This document shows, one piece after another, positions 17,042-28,678 of a DNA stretch of 64,000 nucleotides (positions within the stretch are counted from its first letter, which is position 1; each line of letters begins with the position of its first letter). Under the pieces are notes generated by a model, which saw only the letters and a list, made by a program, of their open reading frames with translations, searched no databases and was not told the DNA's origin. The DNA comes from Sipunculus nudus. Lineage: Eukaryota; Annelida; Sipuncula; Golfingiida; Sipunculidae. The position numbers were made by a program, and so were the translations under genes. The stretch spans positions 1,729,001 to 1,793,000 of the forward strand of contig JAPPUL010000079.1 in the NCBI GenBank assembly GCA_026874595.1, in the 5' to 3' direction.

Positions 17042-17514
17042 TGAATGCTAATAGAAGTAGTAGAATGGATAATGTAAAGCAAAAAAGCAAACGACAACTA
17101 GTTACCTTCCTCCTCTCTGATGAGAGATATGGTGTTGATATCATGCATGCCAAAGAAATAATACGTATGGTCAACATTATGTCTGTTCCAAATTCTCTTG
17201 ACTTTGTCTTAGGTGTTATAAATCTTAGAGGAGATATTATACCTGTTATTGACTTGAAAAGACGATTTAATCTTGTAAGTAAAACTAAAAGTAAGGGAGT
17301 TATTATTCTTTCCCTTTATGACTCTATGATCGGTATTTCTGTAGATAAAATACTTCGTGTTGCCACCTTCGATGAAAATTCTATTCAACCAACTCCATCT
17401 GTTGTCTCAGGAGTCGATACTGATTATATTACCGGCATTGTCCAAGACCTAGACTCATCATCAACCGATAATAAGCTAATATTAATTTTAGATATTAATA
17501 AACTCTTTGCTTAA
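17041..17514 (+). CDS. cheW: Chemotaxis coupling protein CheW
   Basis: CheW links methyl-accepting receptors to the CheA kinase. The 157-residue length is typical. Family features seen are LVTFLLSDERYGVDI at the start, EIIRMVNIMSVPN, LGVINLRGDIIPVIDLKRRF with the central Gly-Arg, ISVDKILRVATF and the C-terminal LILILDINKL. The coding DNA is T/C-ended (Ile mostly ATT), unlike hppA just upstream on the same strand. No other chemotaxis gene is adjacent. It converges on rpoC, with 40 bases between the stops. Confidence 0.93.
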   Translation: MNANRSSRMDNVKQKSKRQLVTFLLSDERYGVDIMHAKEIIRMVNIMSVPNSLDFVLGVINLRGDIIPVIDLKRRFNLVSKTKSKGVIILSLYDSMIGISVDKILRVATFDENSIQPTPSVVSGVDTDYITGIVQDLDSSSTDNKLILILDINKLFA

Positions 17515-17554
17515 TTCTGTCTTTCTATTCTTTTTATCTTTCTATTTGTTTTGT

Positions 17555-20500
17555 TTATTTTGTTCCCGTCCCTGCAGGCACTAGATGTCCTATTATCACG
17601 TTCTCTTTTAGTCCTCGAAGATCATCTACTTTCCCTTTAATTGCGGCGTTCGTTAATATTTTTGTTGTCTCTTGGAATGAGGCTGCAGATATAAAACTGT
17701 CTATATTTAGTGATGCTTTTGTTATACCTTGCAATATAGGTTTTGCAGTCGCCGATTTACCACCTTCTTCTACCACTTCGTCATTTTTACTTTTAAACAA
17801 GAATCTATCCACGTTTTGACCGACTATGAAATCTGTATCTCCTGCATCGGTTATCTGTACTTTCTTAAGCATCTGACGGATTATCGTACCAACGTGTTTG
17901 TCGTTTATATCAACGCCCTGAAGCCGATATACCTCTTGTATCTCGTTTACAAGATATTCCTGCAGTTTCTCAACACCTTCTACCCTAAGTATATCATGAG
18001 GATTTATAGGTCCATCACAAAGTTGTTCGCCTGCTTTTATAGTATCACCATCCCGAACTAATATCCGTTTCCCAGCAGGTATTACATGCTTTGATATATC
18101 CTCAAGCTCTTCACCCATATCGTCATATGTTGTATATTTTATGTTTATAACAGACTTTCCTTTTTGCTTATCTCCAAAAGATATCGTACCATCTTGTTCT
18201 GCTATTACACATGCATCCTTTGGTTTTCGTGCTTCAAATAGTTCTGCTATCCTGGGAAGTCCGCCTGTTATATCTTTTGTTTTTGTTTGTCCGCGTGTTA
18301 TCTTTGCTATTATTGTTCCCGGTTTTACGTTTACCTTCTCTTCAACTAAAAGATGTGCTCCTCCGGGGATTGGGATGTTTGTTATAGTCTCACCTTTGCT
18401 GTTTAGGATTAATACTTGGGGGGTTAGACTCCCATCTCGGGTCTCTGTTACTATCTTCTCTTCTACGTTTGACTCTTGACTTTTCTCTATCTTTAATGTC
18501 GAGCCTATTATTATATCTACAAATTGCGTTATCCCTTCTTTATCGGTTACTATAGGTTCGTTATATGGATCAAACTCGGCTATCACGCTACCCTTTTTTA
18601 TATAATCATCTAACCCATAATATATTTTGGTCCCACTTCGTAAGATTAACTTACTGTCTCCTCCCATCAAAAACAAATTCTTATCGCGCATATATACCCT
18701 ACATATATTTTCAGCTCGTACCTCTTCATCTTTCTTCGTTATCCCCACTACCTCGCCTATTAATATACGCTCACCATCCTCTACCTTAATCTCTTTAAAA
18801 TCACTTTGCTTATACTCTTTTATTATCCGTCTTAAAATTATTTCCCCTTTTCTATTTGTTATGTAATTTGTATCTTCTGTCTCAACCAGGCTTGCTGGCA
18901 TCTCTTTAATTATTGCTGAGTATGATAGAGTTATGTTTTGTTCTTCTATCTGTCTTGCAGCCGTTCCGCCTATATGAAATGTTCGCATCGTAAGCTGTGT
19001 TCCTGGCTGTCCTATTGATTGTGCTGCGATTATTCCTACTGCTTCACCTATTTCTACAGGTTTACCAGTTGCAAGATTCCTACCATAGCATTTTATACAT
19101 ATCCCATATTGGGACTCGCAGGTTAATACTGTTCGGATTCGTACTTGTTCTATTCCTGATTTCTCTATTTGTGCAGCCGATTCCTCTGTTATAACTTCAT
19201 TTGCGTTTACGATAAGTGCTTTTGTTATCGGATTGTATATATCTTCAAGTACGTATCTACCAACTATTCGATCGGATAACTTCTCTATTTCCTCATCCCC
19301 CTCACGCAGCGCCATACGCTCTATCCCGTTTATCGTCCCGCAATCTTCAACATCTATAACAACCTCTTGGGCAATATCAACAAGACGCCTTGTCAAATAT
19401 CCGGCATCCGCTGTTTTCAACGCTGTGTCTGCAAGCCCTTTCCGAGCCCCGTGTGTCGATATGAAATATTCTAATACACTTAAACCTTCCTTAAAATTCG
19501 ACTTTATTGGAAGCTCAATTATCTCACCTGAGGGCTTTGCCATAAGACCTCTCATCCCCGCAAGTTGTCTTATTTGTTGTTTACTACCTCGTGCCCCTGA
19601 ATCAGCCATTATGTAAAGAGGATTAAATCCGTTGTTGTGTACACGAAGTTCTTCCATCATGATTTCCGATATCGATTCGCTTACTCGTGTCCATACGTCT
19701 ATCACCTGATTATATCGCTCATCCTCAGTTATATAACCATTTCTATAATTGTCTTCTATTTTCTTGACTCTTTTGTCTCCGTTATTTATCAATTGCTTCT
19801 TCTGCTCAGGAATTCTTATATCGTCCATATTTATGCTTGCTCCAAATACCGTTGCATATTTAAAGCCAAGATCTTTTATCTTATCAAGTGTTTCTATAGT
19901 TTTTGAGGCGCCAAGCAGCTTGAATATTCTAAGTATTATTGTCGCTATACTTTTATCATTTTGCGGTTCATTTATATATTCCATACCCTCAGGTATAGTT
20001 TCGTTGAAGATTATTCGTCCAGGCGTTGTATGAAAAACACTCCCATCATCTTGCAGGAGTTTTATCTTTGCCTGAAAATCTAATGTTTTCGTGTGAAGTG
20101 CATGTCTAACCTCCTGCTTTGAGGCAAAATACCGCCCATCACCAAGTGTCCCTCTCCTTTCTTTTGTCAGATAATTTATTCCAAGCACCATATCTTTTGT
20201 CGGACCTACTATTGGTTCTCCATTTGCAGGGTTTAAAAGGTTATTGGATGATAGCAACAGTAACCAGCATTCAATCTGGGAGGCGGGCGATAAAGGTACA
20301 TGAACTGCCATCTGATCACCATCAAAGTCCGCATTGAATGCATGACAGACTAAAGGATGGAGCTGAATAGCTTTCCCTTCAACTAAGGTTGGTTCAAATG
20401 CTTGGATTCCAAGTCTATGTAATGTCGGAGCTCGGTTTAATAATATAGGATGTCCTTTAATTACCTCTTCAAGTACTCCCCATACCTCAGGTTTTTCTCG

Positions 20501-21673
20501 TTCTACCATAGTCTTTGCGCTCTTCACGTTGTATACGAGCTCACGTTCAACAAGCCCACGCATAACAAATGGTTTGAATAGCTCAAGTGCCATTTTCTTT
20601 GGCAGACCGCACTGATGTAGTTTTAAATGCGGCCCTACTACTATAACTGAACGCCCTGAATAATCTACACGTTTGCCAAGAAGGTTTTGTCTAAATCTAC
20701 CTTGCTTTCCCTTAAGCATATCTGAGAGCGACTTTAGTGGCCTATTCCCGGCTCCCTTTACAACTCGCTTTCGCCGAGAATTGTCAAATAAAGCATCCGC
20801 CGCCTCCTGTAACATACGTTTTTCATTACGCATTATTATCTCTGGTGCACGTAGGTTCTGAAGCCGCTTTAATCTATTATTTCTATTTATTACCCTTCTA
20901 TATAAATCATTTAAATCGCTTGTTGCAAAGCGTCCTCCATCTAGTTGGACCATTGGTCTTAACTCTGGCGGTATCACTGGGATTACATCTAATATCATCC
21001 ATGTTGGATCATTACCTGACTTTCTAAAATCGCTTATTATCTCAAGCTGCTTTAATATCCGTGCATCTGTCTTTTCCCCCTTCTCGTTCATCTTTTCACG
21101 AAGCAGCAATTCCTCCTGTTCAAGATCTGATATTTCCAAAAGCTTCCTTATCGCATCCGCTCCAATATCTGCTGTAAAGTTCACTCCGTATTTTGCTTTG
21201 TAATCCGCATATTCTGTTTCTGATAAAAGTTGTTTCTCTTCAAGATCTGTATCACCTGGATCTATTACCACATACTTTTCAAAGTATAATATGCTTCTTA
21301 GTTTATTTACTGTAAACCCAAGTAATAATCCTATTCGGCTTGGCACGCTCTTGTAATACCATATATGCGATATTGGAGAGGCAAGTTCTATATGACCCAT
21401 TCGCTCTCGTCTTACCTTAAAATGTGCAACCTCAACTCCACACCTATCGCATACTACTCCTTTGTATCTTATAGATTTGAATTTACCGCAGTAACACGCC
21501 CATTCTTTGGTTGTTCCAAATATCTTTTCACAAAAAAGACCGTCTCGCTCAGGCCTTAAGGTCCTGTAGTTTATAGTCTCTGGCTTTTTGACTTCTCCAT
21601 AACTCCATTCCTTGATGCGACTCGTTGAAGCAAGGTGTATCGTTATTTTATCAAAATCACTTATATTGCTCAT
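17555..21673 (-). CDS. rpoC: DNA-directed RNA polymerase subunit beta'
   Basis: The 1372-residue beta' subunit shows the N-terminal zinc ribbon ([23 protein letters not shown], about residues 60-85), the catalytic [16 protein letters not shown] near residue 445-460, and the C-terminal zinc site [19 protein letters not shown] near residue 880-900, followed by [20 protein letters not shown]. Length and order match a standard bacterial rpoC without large lineage inserts. GGAG six bases before ATG supports the start. It is the last gene of the secE-to-rpoC unit and follows rpoB by 62 bases. Confidence 0.98.
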   Translation of the reverse strand: MSNISDFDKITIHLASTSRIKEWSYGEVKKPETINYRTLRPERDGLFCEKIFGTTKEWACYCGKFKSIRYKGVVCDRCGVEVAHFKVRRERMGHIELASPISHIWYYKSVPSRIGLLLGFTVNKLRSILYFEKYVVIDPGDTDLEEKQLLSETEYADYKAKYGVNFTADIGADAIRKLLEISDLEQEELLLREKMNEKGEKTDARILKQLEIISDFRKSGNDPTWMILDVIPVIPPELRPMVQLDGGRFATSDLNDLYRRVINRNNRLKRLQNLRAPEIIMRNEKRMLQEAADALFDNSRRKRVVKGAGNRPLKSLSDMLKGKQGRFRQNLLGKRVDYSGRSVIVVGPHLKLHQCGLPKKMALELFKPFVMRGLVERELVYNVKSAKTMVEREKPEVWGVLEEVIKGHPILLNRAPTLHRLGIQAFEPTLVEGKAIQLHPLVCHAFNADFDGDQMAVHVPLSPASQIECWLLLLSSNNLLNPANGEPIVGPTKDMVLGINYLTKERRGTLGDGRYFASKQEVRHALHTKTLDFQAKIKLLQDDGSVFHTTPGRIIFNETIPEGMEYINEPQNDKSIATIILRIFKLLGASKTIETLDKIKDLGFKYATVFGASINMDDIRIPEQKKQLINNGDKRVKKIEDNYRNGYITEDERYNQVIDVWTRVSESISEIMMEELRVHNNGFNPLYIMADSGARGSKQQIRQLAGMRGLMAKPSGEIIELPIKSNFKEGLSVLEYFISTHGARKGLADTALKTADAGYLTRRLVDIAQEVVIDVEDCGTINGIERMALREGDEEIEKLSDRIVGRYVLEDIYNPITKALIVNANEVITEESAAQIEKSGIEQVRIRTVLTCESQYGICIKCYGRNLATGKPVEIGEAVGIIAAQSIGQPGTQLTMRTFHIGGTAARQIEEQNITLSYSAIIKEMPASLVETEDTNYITNRKGEIILRRIIKEYKQSDFKEIKVEDGERILIGEVVGITKKDEEVRAENICRVYMRDKNLFLMGGDSKLILRSGTKIYYGLDDYIKKGSVIAEFDPYNEPIVTDKEGITQFVDIIIGSTLKIEKSQESNVEEKIVTETRDGSLTPQVLILNSKGETITNIPIPGGAHLLVEEKVNVKPGTIIAKITRGQTKTKDITGGLPRIAELFEARKPKDACVIAEQDGTISFGDKQKGKSVINIKYTTYDDMGEELEDISKHVIPAGKRILVRDGDTIKAGEQLCDGPINPHDILRVEGVEKLQEYLVNEIQEVYRLQGVDINDKHVGTIIRQMLKKVQITDAGDTDFIVGQNVDRFLFKSKNDEVVEEGGKSATAKPILQGITKASLNIDSFISAASFQETTKILTNAAIKGKVDDLRGLKENVIIGHLVPAGTGTK

Positions 21674-21735
21674 ATTTACTCCATAATTTAACTTATAAAC
21701 TTAGTCTACTTTAATCTCTAATAACTCGCTTATAA

Positions 21736-24700
21736 CTATATCTTGTTTTTTAGCTTGTTTAGATTCTCTATATCTTTGTCGGTAAGTCCTACTAGATTAT
21801 CATCACTGTCATATATATTAAGATCAAGCCCAAGTCCTCGTAACTCTTGAATTAGAACATTAAATGACTCCGGCACACCAGGCTTGTAAGTTATCTCGCC
21901 CTTTACGATGTTTTCATATATTTTCGCACGTCCCATCATGTCATCTGCTTTAACTGTTAGAAATTCTTGCAGCGTATGGGCTGCACCATAAGCCTCAAGC
22001 GCCCAAACCTCCATCTCCCCAAGCCTCTGTCCCCCAAATTGGGCCTTGCCACCAAGTGGTTGTTGCGTTACTAGGGAATAAGGGCCTGTACTTCTTGCAT
22101 GAATCTTATCATCTATCATATGCGACAACTTAAGCATATATATATACCCTACTGTTACCTCATTCTCAAAGTATTCTCCTGTAAGCCCGTCTATTAATTT
22201 TGTACTACTATAGATTGGCAACTTCGCTTCCTTTAACTTTGACTCTATCTGTTCAAGTTTTATATCCGCAAATACCGGTACTGCAAAGTTTATTCCAAGC
22301 TCCTTTGCCGCCCAGCCAAGCTCAGATTCAAGTATTTGTCCTAAGTTCATCCTAGATGGCACTCCAAGCGGATTTAATATTATGTCAACAGGTGTCCCGT
22401 CAGGCAAATATGGCATGTCTTCCTCAGGCACTATCTTTGAGATAACTCCCTTATTACCATGACGCCCTGCCATCTTATCCCCCTCGGATATCTTACGCTT
22501 TTTTGCTATATGTACCTTTACAAGCTCTTCTACTCCAGGTGGCAATTCATCTTCATTCTCCCTTTTAAATATTGAGATACCTATGACTACTCCTGAATTA
22601 CCATGAGGCACACGTAGCGATGTATCTTTTACCTCACGTGCCTTCTCTCCAAATATCGAATGCAGCAACTTATATTCAGGTGTTGATTCTGTCTCTCCTT
22701 TGGGAGTCACCTTGCCGACTAATATATCTCCACTTTGGACCCATGTCCCAACTCGTACAATTCCATCCTCATCTAAATGTGTAAAGCTATCTTCGCCTAG
22801 ATTTGGTATGTCTTTTGTTAGCTTTTCTCGCCCAAGCTTTGTCTCGCGTGCTTCTATCTCAAATTCTTCTATATGGATAGAGGTAAATACATCATCTTTT
22901 ACCATACGGTTGCTTATTATTATCGCATCTTCAAAATTTTGACCCTTCCAACTCATAAATGCAACAAGTACATTACGTCCCAAGGACAACTCCCCATTGT
23001 CTATTGCAGGCCCATCCGCTATTAACTGCCCAATCTCAACCTCTTCTCCCTTTACAACTTGAGGCCTTTGGTTAAAACATGTATTTTGATTTGTACGACG
23101 ATACTTTATTAGATTATATATATCTACCGGATTTTCTGCATCATCATCTACCTTGATATGCACTTCCTCTGCCGACACTTTTATTACAGTACCACTACGC
23201 TTGCTAATTAAGCATGTCCCAGAATCATATGCCGCCTTGCTCTCCATCCCAGTCCCAACCACCGGTGCCTCTACATTTAACAAGGGAACCGCTTGCCTTT
23301 GCATATTTGCTCCCATCAGGGCTCGGTTTGCATCATCATGTTGTAAAAAGGGTATTAAGGCTGTTGATACGCTTATTATCTGTTTGGGCGATACGTCTAT
23401 ATATTTTATTTGACTTGGGTGCACCAACGGATATTCTCCGCGGTATCTTGCATCTACTAGCTCGCCTTTTATGTTGCCTTTGCTATCTCTTGGCAGATTT
23501 GCTGGCGCTATGTAATATCTATCTTCTTCAGTTGCGGTAAGGTAGGACACTTCTTTTGTTATTTTGCCATTTTCCACCTTGACATAAGGTGTTATTAAAA
23601 AACCATAATCATTTATCCTTGCAAAGTTACATAATGAAAGAATTAAGCCTATATTTGGCCCTTCCGGAGTCTCTATCGGACATATTTTACCATAATGCGT
23701 ATAATGTACGTCACGCACCTCAAAACCAGCACGCTCTCTAGACAAACCTCCAGGACCAAGTGCATTAATTCGTCTTTTATGAGTTAATTCTGCAAGAGGA
23801 TTTGTCTGATCCATAAACTGGGACAACTGACTAGACCCAAAAAATTCCTTTATTACTGCCGATATCGGCTTTATACTTAGGAGCTTTTGCGGCGTTATCT
23901 CCTCAAAATCCTCTGTACTTATCCTCTCTTTTATTGTACGCTCCATACGCGCAAAACCTATCTTTAGCTGGTTAACTAAAAGTTCGTCTACGCATCTTAT
24001 TCGCCTATTCCCTAGATGATCTATATCGTCTGTATATTCTGTTCCATTGTAAATCTTTATTAAATATTTTATGGCAAGTATAATATCGTCCTTAGTAGGT
24101 GTTGGTGAGTCTGGGCCAGGCTCAGATTCTGTATACAACTTTTGGTTAAACTTATAGCGTCCAACTATGCCTAAATTGTATCTTTTAGGGTCAAAAAACA
24201 ACGCATTAAACTCTTTAGTTGCATTTTCAAGCGTTATTGGTTCCCCAGGCCTTATAAAATTGTACAATTTAGCTATTGCTTCTTTATTTGTTGTAACATC
24301 ATCAATATCCAAACATTTTAGGATTATTGGATTTTGTACAAGCTCTTCAGGATCAATTATCTTTATCTTGTTTATTCCAAAACTTAGTATTTTTTCTGTA
24401 TCTTGCAAGATTAACTCTGAAGGGGCATGAAATATTACTTCATTAGTTTGAGGCTCTACAATATCCTCAGCTATCCTTATTGGCAACGTTGAGCTTTCTA
24501 CAAACTTTCTATCTTTGCTTTTAGACAAGTCTATTTCTTTTATAGTATAAAACTCTTTTATAATATCTTTAGTTGCCTCACATCCTATCGCTCGCAAAAA
24601 AGTTGTTACTAGGACACCTTTCTTGCGATCTATTTTTATATTCAGAATATCTTTTTTTGTGTCAAGTTCAAATTCAAGCCAAGCTCCTTTATCAGGTATT

Positions 24701-25194
24701 ATCTTTGCCAAGAAAACGCCATCATCTTCGCTAAACGCTATCCCAGGCGACTTATGAATCTGACTTACTATAACACGCTCTGCTCCGTTTATTATGAATG
24801 TTCCACGTGGCGTCATCAATGGGATATCTCCCATATATACCTCTTTCTCTCGCACTTCTCCAGTCTCTCGGTAGATGAGCCTTATTGTAGCTTTTAACAC
24901 TATAGAGTAGGTTACATCCCTTCTTCTGGCTTCCTCTTCGCTATATTGGATATTACCAAATGTATATCCATGATATTCAAGCACTATATCTTTGTTGGGA
25001 CTTTCTATTGGAAATGTGTTACGGAAAACCGCTTCAAGGCCTATAACTGGATCTCGCTCATCCGGCTTCTTGTCCATTTGTAAAAAACGATTGTATGATG
25101 CAAGTTGTACCTCATTTAAATCTGGCAACTCCAGGTAATCCTGCACTTCATCTGTTAAACTCTCTCTTCTCGTTCTTTTTTTTATCTGAAGCAT
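21736..25194 (-). CDS. rpoB: DNA-directed RNA polymerase subunit beta, with spirochaete-type Asn in the rifampicin pocket
   Basis: The beta subunit (1152 residues from ATG 25194) has the expected blocks: [23 protein letters not shown], the rifampicin region [34 protein letters not shown], and the C-terminal [27 protein letters not shown] 25194 is preferred over GTG 25200 because GGGAG lies five bases before it. In the rifampicin pocket the residue equivalent to E. coli Ser531 is Asn (codon 23764-23766, residue 477). That substitution is known in naturally rifampicin-resistant spirochaetes and is the best taxonomic clue in the window. Confidence 0.98.
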   Translation of the reverse strand: MLQIKKRTRRESLTDEVQDYLELPDLNEVQLASYNRFLQMDKKPDERDPVIGLEAVFRNTFPIESPNKDIVLEYHGYTFGNIQYSEEEARRRDVTYSIVLKATIRLIYRETGEVREKEVYMGDIPLMTPRGTFIINGAERVIVSQIHKSPGIAFSEDDGVFLAKIIPDKGAWLEFELDTKKDILNIKIDRKKGVLVTTFLRAIGCEATKDIIKEFYTIKEIDLSKSKDRKFVESSTLPIRIAEDIVEPQTNEVIFHAPSELILQDTEKILSFGINKIKIIDPEELVQNPIILKCLDIDDVTTNKEAIAKLYNFIRPGEPITLENATKEFNALFFDPKRYNLGIVGRYKFNQKLYTESEPGPDSPTPTKDDIILAIKYLIKIYNGTEYTDDIDHLGNRRIRCVDELLVNQLKIGFARMERTIKERISTEDFEEITPQKLLSIKPISAVIKEFFGSSQLSQFMDQTNPLAELTHKRRINALGPGGLSRERAGFEVRDVHYTHYGKICPIETPEGPNIGLILSLCNFARINDYGFLITPYVKVENGKITKEVSYLTATEEDRYYIAPANLPRDSKGNIKGELVDARYRGEYPLVHPSQIKYIDVSPKQIISVSTALIPFLQHDDANRALMGANMQRQAVPLLNVEAPVVGTGMESKAAYDSGTCLISKRSGTVIKVSAEEVHIKVDDDAENPVDIYNLIKYRRTNQNTCFNQRPQVVKGEEVEIGQLIADGPAIDNGELSLGRNVLVAFMSWKGQNFEDAIIISNRMVKDDVFTSIHIEEFEIEARETKLGREKLTKDIPNLGEDSFTHLDEDGIVRVGTWVQSGDILVGKVTPKGETESTPEYKLLHSIFGEKAREVKDTSLRVPHGNSGVVIGISIFKRENEDELPPGVEELVKVHIAKKRKISEGDKMAGRHGNKGVISKIVPEEDMPYLPDGTPVDIILNPLGVPSRMNLGQILESELGWAAKELGINFAVPVFADIKLEQIESKLKEAKLPIYSSTKLIDGLTGEYFENEVTVGYIYMLKLSHMIDDKIHARSTGPYSLVTQQPLGGKAQFGGQRLGEMEVWALEAYGAAHTLQEFLTVKADDMMGRAKIYENIVKGEITYKPGVPESFNVLIQELRGLGLDLNIYDSDDNLVGLTDKDIENLNKLKNKI

Positions 25195-25265
25195 GTACAC
25201 TCCCTAGCATTTTTGATTTTTTGTTATAATGGGTCACAGCGCCCTTTTGTTTTACTATTTGTTTA

Positions 25266-25667
25266 CTATTTTATTTCTACCGTTGCACCAACTCCTTCAA
25301 GTTTTTCTTTTAATTGTTCTGCCTCCTCTTTACTGATTTTTTCCTTTATTGGCTTACCACCTGCCTCTACCAAGTCTTTTGTTTCTTTCAAACTAAGCCC
25401 GGTTATCCCCCGCACCTCCTTTATAACTGGTATCTTATTACCCCCTGCACTAACTAGTATTACTGAAAACTCAGTTTGCTCTGCGGCTCCTCCAGCCTCG
25501 CCTTCCCCTGTATCCACTCCTCCTACTGCTTGTAGAGCAACAGGCGCTTGCGCACTTACACCAAATTCCTCCTCAAGCCTTTTAACCAACTCCGATACCT
25601 CAACCATTGTCATTCCCTTTACTGCTTCTACTATATCATCTACTTTTAGTTTTGTAGTAGTCGACAT
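25266..25667 (-). CDS. rplL: 50S ribosomal protein L7/L12
   Basis: The 133-residue stalk protein has the N-terminal dimerisation helices ([27 protein letters not shown]), an Ala/Gly-rich hinge (about residues 35-55), and the C-terminal factor-binding domain with [30 protein letters not shown] and [25 protein letters not shown] about nine bases upstream of ATG supports the start. It lies between rplJ and rpoB as in most bacteria. Confidence 0.97.
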   Translation of the reverse strand: MSTTTKLKVDDIVEAVKGMTMVEVSELVKRLEEEFGVSAQAPVALQAVGGVDTGEGEAGGAAEQTEFSVILVSAGGNKIPVIKEVRGITGLSLKETKDLVEAGGKPIKEKISKEEAEQLKEKLEGVGATVEIK

Positions 25668-25731
25668 CTTTTATTTCTCCTTTACTTTAAACATTTTTAT
25701 ATTATGTATAACTTGTTAGATTTTTATTTTT

Positions 25732-26250
25732 TTATTTATTTTTGCTCTTTGAGATCTCACTTAATGCATATACTAAATTACGCCGTAAAGACATAAAAAC
25801 ATTCGAAAGCCCATATAACGGCCCCTTCAAACCCCCTAAAAACCTTCCTATCAACACTTCACGACTTGGTAACTTTGATAGTTTTATAACATCTTCACCA
25901 CTCAATATCTCTCCACTACTATAACCTCCTTTGAGCTTCAATATGTTTGTCTTTTTTACATATTGTGAGAGTATCTTGCTTGTGTTTATCGGATCATCCT
26001 TTGCAAAGGCTATTGCTGTTGGCCCGCTAAAATATTCATCAAGCCCCTCTATTTTTTTGTTTCCTACTGCTATCTTAATTAAATTATTCTTTACCACCTG
26101 ATATATAGCACCATTCTCAAGCAACTCGCGCCTAAGCTTAGTAAGTTGCTCTACCGTCAAACCCCTATAGTCTGTTATTATAAAACTTTCATACTCATCC
26201 AATATCCCAAGTAGCTTATTTACTGTTTCTACTTTCTTTTCTGTTGCCAT
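25732..26250 (-). CDS. rplJ: 50S ribosomal protein L10
   Basis: L10 anchors L7/L12 dimers to the ribosome. Visible are the N-terminal RNA-binding part with TDYRGLTVEQLTKLRRELLENG and VVKNNLIKIA, then SGPTAIAFA, and the C-terminal helix binding L7/L12. I chose ATG 26250 (172 residues, normal for L10); a GTG at 26268 would add six basic residues and lacks its own ribosome-binding site, whereas GGAG lies upstream of the ATG, though 12 bases away. No clear L10 leader binding fold was recognised in the 50-base gap after rplA. Confidence 0.95.
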   Translation of the reverse strand: MATEKKVETVNKLLGILDEYESFIITDYRGLTVEQLTKLRRELLENGAIYQVVKNNLIKIAVGNKKIEGLDEYFSGPTAIAFAKDDPINTSKILSQYVKKTNILKLKGGYSSGEILSGEDVIKLSKLPSREVLIGRFLGGLKGPLYGLSNVFMSLRRNLVYALSEISKSKNK

Positions 26251-26300
26251 CCGCTTTTTTATCTCCACATTATCTATTTCTATTCATTAAAATAAACTAT

Positions 26301-27038
26301 TTATACTAAACTTCCATGCAAAAGCTTTACACCAGGACCCATAGTCGATGAAAGACTTACGCTTTTTATATACTCACCTTTTAAATCTGTTGGCTTTTTC
26401 TTCAAAACCTCTTTGTAAAGGCTTTTCGCATTACCCGCAAGCTCTTCACTTTTCATTGAGACTGTTCCTATCTTTAAATGTACTATCCCTGTTTTGTCTG
26501 CCTTATATTCTGTTTTCCCTGCTTTGAACTCCTGTATTGCCGACTTTAAGTTCATTGTTACTGTTCCTGTCTTTGGATTTGGCATAAGTCCGCGCCTGCC
26601 AAGTATTGGACCAAGCTTCCCTACCTCTTTCATCATGTCTGGAGTCGCTATTGCAACATCAAATTCCACCCAGCCACCCTTTATTTTATCAACTAAATCC
26701 TGATCCCCTACATAACTTGCCCCTGCCTCCTCTGCTTCTTGGGCTTTTTCTCCCTTTGCGAATACCAATATCATTTTAGACTCTTGACTTTTAGCCGATT
26801 GGTGCGGTAACGTTAGTGTCCCTCGAACCGTGTGTTTTGCTTTCAAGTTTAGATTTATTGCAAGCTCTACGCTCTCCTCGAATTTTACTTTACTCTTCTC
26901 ATTTGATAGCTCCTTTACAAGCTGAGTTGCCTCATCAAGCCCAATTGCCTTGCTATCCACCCCCTTAGATGCCTCATCGTATCTTTTGCTCCTTTTCAAT
27001 GCACTATCTCCTATTTTTATTTTAATTGCGATTGACAT
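26301..27038 (-). CDS. rplA: 50S ribosomal protein L1
   Basis: The 245-residue protein is slightly longer than the usual 230, mainly at the N terminus. It carries ESVELAINLNLKAKHTVRGTLTLPH, the family's first RNA-binding block, then LGRRGLMPNPKTGTV, the L1 signature near residue 140, and a C-terminal GPGVKL. It binds 23S rRNA at the L1 stalk and commonly represses its own operon. It lies between rplK and rplJ. Confidence 0.96.
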   Translation of the reverse strand: MSIAIKIKIGDSALKRSKRYDEASKGVDSKAIGLDEATQLVKELSNEKSKVKFEESVELAINLNLKAKHTVRGTLTLPHQSAKSQESKMILVFAKGEKAQEAEEAGASYVGDQDLVDKIKGGWVEFDVAIATPDMMKEVGKLGPILGRRGLMPNPKTGTVTMNLKSAIQEFKAGKTEYKADKTGIVHLKIGTVSMKSEELAGNAKSLYKEVLKKKPTDLKGEYIKSVSLSSTMGPGVKLLHGSLV

Positions 27039-27083
27039 TTAGCATTTCTATTTTATCGCTCTATAACATTATTCAAATGCTTT

Positions 27084-27503
27084 TTATTTAAGATAGACGC
27101 CCATACTACGTGCTGTGCCTTTTATTATGTTTTTGGCAGACTCAATTGAATTTGCATTTAAATCACTCATCTTTAGTTTTGCTATGCTTTCAAGCTGCTC
27201 TTCTGTTATCGTACCTACCTTCTTAAGTGAATTTGGAGCACCTTTTTGGAGCTTTAGCGCCTCTTTTATTAGGACCGCTGCTGGGGGAGATTTTAATATA
27301 AAATCAAAACTCCTATCCTGGTATACTGTTATCACTACAGGGATTATTGTTTCTCCTTTGTCTTTTGTTGCAGCGTTGAACGCTTTGCAAAAATCCATTA
27401 TATTTACTCCATGCTGCCCAAGCGCAGGTCCCACAGGGGGGGATGGATTTGCTTTACCAGCTGGCAACTGAAGTTTTATTAATGACGCTACCTTCTTTGA
27501 CAT
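27084..27503 (-). CDS. rplK: 50S ribosomal protein L11
   Basis: The 139-residue protein shows [28 protein letters not shown] at the N terminus, the thiostrepton-region domain, [16 protein letters not shown], and the C-terminal RNA-binding signature near [22 protein letters not shown]. Length and order are standard. It helps form the GTPase-associated centre. It sits 56 bases after nusG, a gap that contains two copies of a TTTATCAACTTTACAA repeat. Confidence 0.97.
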   Translation of the reverse strand: MSKKVASLIKLQLPAGKANPSPPVGPALGQHGVNIMDFCKAFNAATKDKGETIIPVVITVYQDRSFDFILKSPPAAVLIKEALKLQKGAPNSLKKVGTITEEQLESIAKLKMSDLNANSIESAKNIIKGTARSMGVYLK

Positions 27504-27559
27504 CTGCTTTTATTTACTCTCCTATTTATCAACTTTACAATTTATCAACTTTACAATTC

Positions 27560-28120
27560 CTATAATGATTCAACTTGATAAAAATCAAGCTCAATAGGCG
27601 TTGAGCGCCCAAATATATCAACCTTAATCCGAACCTTTCCCTTTTCATGATTTATATATTCTATCGCTCCGCTGAAATTTGCAAACGGACCATCTTTTAC
27701 GCGAACAAGCTCCCCTTCAAGAAATGATATTTTTTGCACGTAAGTTGAAGGTGTTTTAATTGCGCCCATTCTTTGCAAGATCTCCTGAGCTTCTTTTTTA
27801 GGGATAGGGACAGGCTTTTCTTTGGCTATAGTCCCCACAAATCCTGTTACACTCTGAAGACGTACTATAGCATTACATACGCTTTGCCATTGCTCTTGCG
27901 AGTCTGGAAGGTCCATCTCAACTAATATATACCCTGGGAAAAACTTCTTCTTTACCTGCTGCTTCTTGCCATTCCTAAGCTCTACCGTATTCTCTATAGG
28001 TATTTTTACTTCTCCTATATACTTCCCTACTTCTTGACGTTTTAAATTATGCTCTATGTTTTCACTTACCTTATTCTCATGCCCTGAGTAAACATGTAAG
28101 ATATACCAATTCTTTGCCAT
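27560..28120 (-). CDS. nusG: Transcription termination/antitermination factor NusG
   Basis: From ATG 28120 the protein has 186 residues and starts MAKNWYILHVYSGHE, the normal NusG N terminus. An upstream in-frame extension to 28180 has no family similarity and would overlap secE. The NGN domain includes KKFFPGYILVEM, the linker holds GFVGT and PKKEAQEIL, and the KOW domain is VRVKDGPFANFSGAIEYINHEKGKVRI. NusG couples RNA polymerase to Rho and to ribosomes. The ribosome-binding site is weak. Confidence 0.96.
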   Translation of the reverse strand: MAKNWYILHVYSGHENKVSENIEHNLKRQEVGKYIGEVKIPIENTVELRNGKKQQVKKKFFPGYILVEMDLPDSQEQWQSVCNAIVRLQSVTGFVGTIAKEKPVPIPKKEAQEILQRMGAIKTPSTYVQKISFLEGELVRVKDGPFANFSGAIEYINHEKGKVRIKVDIFGRSTPIELDFYQVESL

Positions 28121-28142
28121 TACTATTTTTTTAAAACAAAAC

Positions 28143-28397
28143 CTAAAGCCAAAACAAGATAAAACTTGCCACAGGCTCAAATAAATATTCTACTGCCTTG
28201 CTAACACCTATGTCAAATACGCTAAGTATTAGGGATATTATTATTATTAGAGTAATTACCACTATTGTAGAATTTACAACCTCCTCCTTTCTTGGCCAGC
28301 TTACCTTTTTAAGCTCACCCAAAGACTCCCCCACATACGTTGCCACCTTTCCCTTCTTTTTCCCAGCCTCTTTTCTTACTGTCTCTTTTTTCTTCAA
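28143..28397 (-). CDS. secE: Preprotein translocase subunit SecE
   Basis: The 84-residue protein has one membrane helix (about residues 44-66) preceded by the SecE amphipathic motif GESLGELKKVSWPRKEEVVNSTIVV. The N-terminal 20 residues are Lys-rich. It stabilises SecY in the translocon. It follows tRNA-Trp by 65 bases; rpmG, which often lies between these two in other bacteria, is not present here. Confidence 0.95.
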   Translation of the reverse strand: MKKKETVRKEAGKKKGKVATYVGESLGELKKVSWPRKEEVVNSTIVVITLIIIISLILSVFDIGVSKAVEYLFEPVASFILFWL

Positions 28398-28462
28398 TCT
28401 ATATAACCTATATACCTTATAATAACATCAGCAAAATACTAAAAAAACACTAAGTTATAGCT

Positions 28463-28536
28463 CAGGCCTGGCGGGACTTGAACCCACAACACCTGGTTTT
28501 GGAGACCAGTGCTCTGCCAAATTGAGCTACAGACCT
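28463..28536 (-). tRNA. trnW: tRNA-Trp (anticodon CCA)
   Basis: On the minus strand the 74-nt sequence folds into a full cloverleaf. The acceptor arms AGGTCTG and CAGGCCT pair (one G-T), the anticodon stem CTGGT/ACCAG encloses CTCCAAA with anticodon CCA, and the T arm is GTGGG-TTCAAGT-CCCGC. The discriminator is G, as expected for Trp. CCA is not encoded. It precedes secE, the usual location. Confidence 0.97.
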
Positions 28537-28605
28537 ATATTCTTAATAGCCAAAGCTAAATATATATATATAAAGCACCTTCTCATTTAAATTTAACATA
28601 CAGCA

Positions 28606-28678
28606 AGCCCATGACCAGATTTGAACTGGTGACAACTTGCTTACCATGCAAGTGCTCTACCAACTGAGCTACACGGGC
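28606..28678 (-). tRNA. trnT: tRNA-Thr (anticodon GGT)
   Basis: The 73-nt minus-strand sequence folds with acceptor GCCCGTG/CATGGGC, D arm with GTAGCTCAGTTGGTAGAGC, anticodon stem CTTGC/GCAAG enclosing ATGGTAA (anticodon GGT), and T arm around GTTCAAATC. CCA is not encoded. It lies 69 bases upstream of tRNA-Trp in the same orientation and probably starts the same transcript. Confidence 0.96.

Noticed and set aside
17729-21027. Series of + strand frames opposite rpoC
   Set aside because: Shadows of the intact rpoC frame; low-complexity hydrophobic translations.
25213-25719. 168-aa + strand open frame
   Set aside because: Mirror of rplL in the opposite frame; Ser/Pro-rich and without any motif or start signal.
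28398-28462. rpmG between tRNA-Trp and secE
   Set aside because: The gap is only 65 bases and holds no zinc-ribbon ribosomal protein frame.
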